Assembly (NCBI GenBank): GCA_002339265.1
Contig: DDKG01000358.1
Location: 1 to 10,015 of the forward strand
DNA length: 10,015 nt
Source: Massilia sp. UBA2604
Lineage (GTDB): Bacteria > Pseudomonadota > Gammaproteobacteria > Burkholderiales > Burkholderiaceae_D
Direction of reading: 5' to 3'
The notes under the pieces are model-generated. The model saw nothing but the letters and a program-made list of their open reading frames with translations, was not told the DNA's origin and did not search any database. Positions 6,647-10,015 of this stretch are shown here, piece after piece. Each line of letters begins with the position of its first letter. The first letter of the stretch is position 1. A program made the position numbers and the translations under genes.

Positions 6647-6679
6647 TCACTTACATTATCGCTTTCACGGGAGAAACAA

Positions 6680-9304
6680 GTGGCACTCGACATCAACAGC
6701 CTGGTTTCGCAGCTCATGCAGCAAGAGGCTGCTCCACTTGCCAATTACGACAAGAAGACGGCTCAACTGCAGGCGCGTAGCGGCGCGCTGTCTCAGGTCA
6801 GCGCCGCGGTTGGCGCCTTCCAGGGCGCGCTGACCAAGTTGAATACACCCGCCACCTTCCAGGGCCTTGGCGCGACTGCCAGCAACAAGGATGTCCTGAG
6901 CGCCAGCGCCGGCGCTGGCGCCGTGCCGGGCAAATACAAGATCAACGTGACCCAGCTGGCCCAGGCACAGAGCCTGAAGACCAATGGCTACGCCAGTACT
7001 ACTTCGACCATCGGCGCCGGCGCCCCGACCACACTCACTTTCCAGTTCGGCACTGTCACTGGCGGCAACTTCGGCGCCACTGGCAACGCCCTCAGCCTGG
7101 CCGGCGCATCGAGCGGCATCGCCAACGGTTCGCTGAGCCTGAACGGGATCTCGATCGGCACCGGCCCGACCACGCGCAGTGCCCGCGCGCTGGCCGAAGC
7201 GATCAATGCGCAATCCGACAAGACCGGCGTTGTCGCCACTGCCGGCGCAACCGCCACCGCAACCGACCTGTTCGCCGGCTTCGGCGCGGTCAGCGTGGAT
7301 GCGGGCTCGAGCTACGCACTGTCGGTCGGGGGGGTGCAATTGGCTAACCTGACACCGGGAAGCGCGCCGTTGACCGGCGCCGGACTCGATACCGCACTGG
7401 CCAGCGCCGGCACCCGCAATGCGTTGGCTGCGGCCAACATCACGGTCAGCGGCAGTGCCGCCGATGGCACGCTGCAATTCACCGCATCCGACGGCTCCAG
7501 CATCGACGTGACCGAAACCGTCACCGGCAGCGTGCGCGGTGGCATCGGGCGCGCCGATACCGCCGTCAATACCGGCTCGACCGTGATGGCCACTGCCGGC
7601 GTCACGCTGCGTTCGAACGACGGCAACCAGATCGTCGTCGGCGGCACCAATCCGGCCGCCGCCGGCTTTACCGCGGGCAGCATCGGCACCCATGTGGGCT
7701 CGGGCTTTTCCCTGAATGGAAAACTGAACAGTAAAAGCGTCACGCTTGGCGCCGGCGACCAGTCGCTGCAGGGCATCCGCGATGCCATCAACAAGGCAGA
7801 CATGGGCGTGACCGCCACCATCGTATCCGATGGCAGTGCTAATCCTTACCACCTGGTGCTGACCTCGAACCAGACCGGTGAAGCGACGACGATGAAGATC
7901 AGCGTCGCCGGCGAAGACGGAGAAGCGCCCGATCCGGCCATCGCGGCCATGCTCGGCTATGATCCAGCCGGCGTGCAAAACATGACCCAGACCGCTGGCG
8001 CCCAGAGCACCAGGCTGAACATGAACGGCATCGAGATCAAGAGCGACAGCACCAGCGTCTCGGAAGCGATCCAGGGCGTGACGCTGGACGTCTCCTCGCT
8101 CGGCAGCTCGACGCTCACGGTGTCCAAGGACACGGCGGCGATCACCACGGCGGTCAACGATTTCGTCAAGGCTTACAACGAACTCAACAAGACTATGAAC
8201 GGCCTGACGGCGTTCAACACCGAAACCGGCAAGGGCGCGATCCTGCAGGGCGATGCCAGCGTGCGCTCGATCCAGAGCCAGTTGCGCAGGCAGATCAGCA
8301 CCGTCATGGAAGGCACCGGCGGCAAGCTCACCTCGCTGACCCAGATCGGCATCGGCTTCCAGCAGGATGGCAGCCTGAAGGTCGACTCGACCAAGCTCAA
8401 CAAGGCAATTACCGACAACGCGGCCGACTTCGGCGGCCTGTTCGCCGCGATGGGATCGACCACCGACAACCTGATCAAGTTTGATCAGTCGAGCGCCGCC
8501 ACCAAGCCGGGGACTTATGCGATCAATATCACCAGCCTGGCGACCCAGGGCGCGCTGGCAAGCAGCGCAGCGCTGAGCGGTTCGACCACGATCGCCCCCA
8601 ACACGGTGTGGCGCGTCACCCTCAACCAGACCGATCCGGTCACCGAAAGCAAGACCCAGGAGATCAAGCTCCAGGCCGGCACCTACAGTAATGACGACCT
8701 GGCCGCCCTGATCCGCTCGGCGATCAATGGCAATTCCACCTTCGCCGGCGCCGGTGATACGGTCGAGTCATCGGTCGGCGACGACGGCCGCCTGACGCTG
8801 TCATCGAGCAAGTATGGCGAACTGTCGAACATCTCGATCGCCGGTGTCAGCGGCAGTTCGGTCGACAGCATCTTCGGCAGCGCCACCGCGACCAAGGGCA
8901 AGGACGTCGAAGGCACCATCGGTGGCGTAGCCGCCACCGGCAACGGCCAATCGCTGCTGGCGGCGCCCGGCTCCCCGGCAGAAGGCATTCAGGTGTCGAT
9001 CACCGGCGGCCTGGTCGGCGATCGCGGCACCGTAACGTTCTCGCAGGGCTTCGCGCACCAGTTGAACAACCTGGCTACCAGCATGGTCGGCAAGGACAGT
9101 CTGTTGCAAAGCAAAACCGACGGCCTGAACGTATCGATCAAATCGGTCGCCGCCCAGCGCGAGCGCTTCGAGACGCGTCTTGAAGGCATCGAGAAGCGCT
9201 ACCGCGCCCAGTTCGTTGCGCTCGACGCCATGATGTCCTCGATGCAGAACACTTCTAACTACCTCACCCAGCAGCTGGCGACCCTGTCGTCCAACTGGGG
9301 TTAA
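6680..9304 (+). CDS. fliD: Flagellar filament cap protein FliD (unusually large, with flagellin-like insert)
   Basis: FliD forms the cap at the filament tip that folds incoming flagellin. The N-terminal helical region is 1 to about 60 (LDINSLVSQLM) and the C-terminal coiled coil about 790-874 (GFAHQLNNLATSM, QRERFETRLEGIEKRY, TSNYLTQQLATL). The usual FliD core is seen at 342-410 (KSVTLGAGDQSLQGIRDAINKADMGVTAT) and 440-590. At 874 residues it far exceeds the roughly 470 of enterobacterial FliD. About 210 extra Ser/Thr/Ala/Gly-rich residues (about 132-341) interrupt the segment that should run from FQFGTVTGGNF to KSVTLG, and they resemble flagellin variable regions. A second extra module (about 600-780) starts with a copy of the PGxYxINxTxLA segment at 83-94; from memory, other Burkholderiales FliDs have such a module. 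The GTG start is forced: an in-frame TAA lies at 6644-6646 with no ATG between, and GGGAG (6669-6673) is 6 nt away. The SxGxGSGL lead common in FliD is absent. fliS follows 22 bp on. Confidence 0.95.
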   Translation: MALDINSLVSQLMQQEAAPLANYDKKTAQLQARSGALSQVSAAVGAFQGALTKLNTPATFQGLGATASNKDVLSASAGAGAVPGKYKINVTQLAQAQSLKTNGYASTTSTIGAGAPTTLTFQFGTVTGGNFGATGNALSLAGASSGIANGSLSLNGISIGTGPTTRSARALAEAINAQSDKTGVVATAGATATATDLFAGFGAVSVDAGSSYALSVGGVQLANLTPGSAPLTGAGLDTALASAGTRNALAAANITVSGSAADGTLQFTASDGSSIDVTETVTGSVRGGIGRADTAVNTGSTVMATAGVTLRSNDGNQIVVGGTNPAAAGFTAGSIGTHVGSGFSLNGKLNSKSVTLGAGDQSLQGIRDAINKADMGVTATIVSDGSANPYHLVLTSNQTGEATTMKISVAGEDGEAPDPAIAAMLGYDPAGVQNMTQTAGAQSTRLNMNGIEIKSDSTSVSEAIQGVTLDVSSLGSSTLTVSKDTAAITTAVNDFVKAYNELNKTMNGLTAFNTETGKGAILQGDASVRSIQSQLRRQISTVMEGTGGKLTSLTQIGIGFQQDGSLKVDSTKLNKAITDNAADFGGLFAAMGSTTDNLIKFDQSSAATKPGTYAINITSLATQGALASSAALSGSTTIAPNTVWRVTLNQTDPVTESKTQEIKLQAGTYSNDDLAALIRSAINGNSTFAGAGDTVESSVGDDGRLTLSSSKYGELSNISIAGVSGSSVDSIFGSATATKGKDVEGTIGGVAATGNGQSLLAAPGSPAEGIQVSITGGLVGDRGTVTFSQGFAHQLNNLATSMVGKDSLLQSKTDGLNVSIKSVAAQRERFETRLEGIEKRYRAQFVALDAMMSSMQNTSNYLTQQLATLSSNWG
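6923..7003 (+). repeat. FliD internal repeat, copy 1
   Basis: Residues 82-108 (PGKYKINVTQLAQAQSLKTN...) match residues 609-634 (PGTYAINITSLATQGALASS...) in spacing and in the pattern PG-x-Y-x-IN-x-T-x-LA. Seen by direct comparison of the translation. Divergence is high, so the duplication, if real, is old. Confidence 0.6.
8504..8581 (+). repeat. FliD internal repeat, copy 2
   Basis: This is the second copy of the PGxYxINxTxLA segment (residues 609-634). It opens the additional beta-rich module of about 600-780 that precedes the C-terminal coiled coil. Confidence 0.6.
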
Positions 9305-9326
9305 TTAAGCATTACTGGAGAATCAC

Positions 9327-9779
9327 ATGTTTGGAACCCCGAAACGCGGTGTGGGCGCCTATGCCACGGTTGGCCTGGAAACCGGCGTCGCCGCCGCGTC
9401 GCCGCACAAGCTGGTCGTGATGCTGTACGACGGCGTGATCGTCGCCCTGCTCAGCGCCATCAACGGCATCAAGTCGTCGAACATCGCCATCAAGGGCGCC
9501 TCGATCTCGAAGGCCATCACGATCATCGACAACGGCCTGCGCGCCTCGCTCGACAAGAAGGCCGGCGGCGAGATCGCCGCCAACCTGGACTCGCTGTACG
9601 ACTACATGAGCCGCCGCCTGCTGGAAGCGAACATCAAGAACGACGCGGCGATCGTCGAAGAAGTTCATGGCCTGATGGCCGACCTGCGCGGCGCCTGGGT
9701 CCAGATCGGCGAGCAGCAGGAAGCGCCCGAGCCGATGCCGCCGGCAATCCAGAAAGCCCCCACCCTGATGAGCGTTTGA
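9327..9779 (+). CDS. fliS: Flagellin export chaperone FliS
   Basis: This 150-residue cytoplasmic four-helix chaperone binds the C-terminal D0 segment of FliC and prevents premature polymerisation before export. Family hallmarks are the N-terminal YATVGLETGVAAASPHKLV, with the conserved Tyr at 12, the MLYDG signature at 32-36, and LYDYMSRRLLEAN at 90-102 near the third helix. The C-terminal 20 residues are Pro-rich (EAPEPMPPAIQKAP) and extend slightly beyond the usual 130-140 residue family length; they are probably disordered. GGAG at 9317-9320 sits 6 nt before the ATG. The gene is 22 bp after fliD and 5 bp before fliT, with no terminator seen between them, so it is read from the fliD sigma28 promoter. 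Confidence 0.95.
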   Translation: MFGTPKRGVGAYATVGLETGVAAASPHKLVVMLYDGVIVALLSAINGIKSSNIAIKGASISKAITIIDNGLRASLDKKAGGEIAANLDSLYDYMSRRLLEANIKNDAAIVEEVHGLMADLRGAWVQIGEQQEAPEPMPPAIQKAPTLMSV

Positions 9780-9784
9780 AGAAG

Positions 9785-10015
9785 ATGACGATGATGACGA
9801 TGAGCGGACAGGAAGTCGTGACCACCTATGAAACCATGGTCGGCATCACCGAGCGCATGCTCGATGCGGCCAGCGCCAATGAGTGGGACCGCCTGGCCGA
9901 GCTGGAAAAGGAATGCGCGCGCCATGCAAACCGCCTGAAGGCCAATGAAGGCGGCGCGCCGCTGGGCGGCCAGGAGCGCCAGCGCAAGGTCGACGCGATC
10001 CGCCGCATGCTCGAC
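9785..10015 (+). CDS. fliT: FliT-like flagellar chaperone, N-terminal part (3' end outside window)
   Basis: The open frame starts 5 bp after fliS and runs off the window after 77 codons. The residues YETMVGITERMLDAASANEWDRLAELEKECARH match the short helical FliT family, whose members chaperone the cap protein FliD and in enterobacteria also bind FlhDC. QERQRKVDAIRRMLD near the window end fits the FliT pattern of a second helix with a repeated MLD. Position directly after fliS supports the call. The start is ambiguous: ATGs at 9785, 9791, 9794 and 9800 are all in frame, and the only purine-rich ribosome site, GAAGAAG (9778-9784), best serves 9791 or 9794. The export-relevant C-terminal helix cannot be judged. 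Confidence 0.85.
   Translation, partial: MTMMTMSGQEVVTTYETMVGITERMLDAASANEWDRLAELEKECARHANRLKANEGGAPLGGQERQRKVDAIRRMLD

Noticed and set aside
6538..6780. Plus-strand open frame of 80 codons between flaG and fliD
   Set aside because: It starts inside the flaG terminator, covers the sigma28 promoter and runs out of frame into fliD; it has no ribosome site.
6665..7978. Minus-strand open frame of 437 codons opposite fliD
   Set aside because: It is a mirror of the biased fliD codons; composition is Gly/Ala/Arg-rich with no recognisable domain.

Overview
The window reads as chromosomal DNA of a motile, GC-rich betaproteobacterium. The most likely family is Oxalobacteraceae (the Massilia/Telluria/Janthinobacterium neighbourhood), inferred from protein style and the fliC-flaG-fliD-fliS-fliT order; this was not confirmed by any search. 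All nine genes lie on the + strand. No RNA gene, mobile element, CRISPR array or phage sequence was seen.

Layout. Positions 1-1230 hold a two-component pair: the C-terminal part of a NarL-type sensor histidine kinase, overlapping by 4 bp a LuxR-type response regulator. Positions 1296-2956 hold a sigma70-like promoter and a diguanylate cyclase with intact GGEEF and RxxD (I-site) motifs. Positions 3014-4246 encode FliB, the cysteine-rich flagellin lysine N-methylase. A 331-bp gap then carries one good and one weaker sigma28-like promoter for fliC (4578-6053). fliC is followed by a strong hairpin terminator, flaG (6141-6497), a second strong terminator, a pair of palindromic elements, and a sigma28 promoter whose -10 box matches the consensus perfectly. 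That promoter precedes fliD (6680-9304), fliS (9327-9779) and fliT (from 9785, cut by the window end).

How the genes fit together. FliC is the filament subunit, FliB modifies its lysines, FlaG affects filament properties, FliD is the distal cap, and FliS and FliT are the export chaperones of FliC and FliD. The upstream two-component system and the c-di-GMP synthase are plausible motility or lifestyle regulators, but only position suggests this.

The most unusual element is FliD. At 874 residues it is nearly twice the classical size. An approximately 210-residue module resembling the variable region of flagellin appears inserted in its N-terminal half, sharing a 24/27-nt identical stretch with this window's own fliC. 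A second copy of a PGxYxINxTxLA segment lies in its C-terminal half. The variable region of FliC carries 18 lysines, whereas the FliD insert has only one. This matters because the flagellin lysine methylase gene sits immediately upstream.
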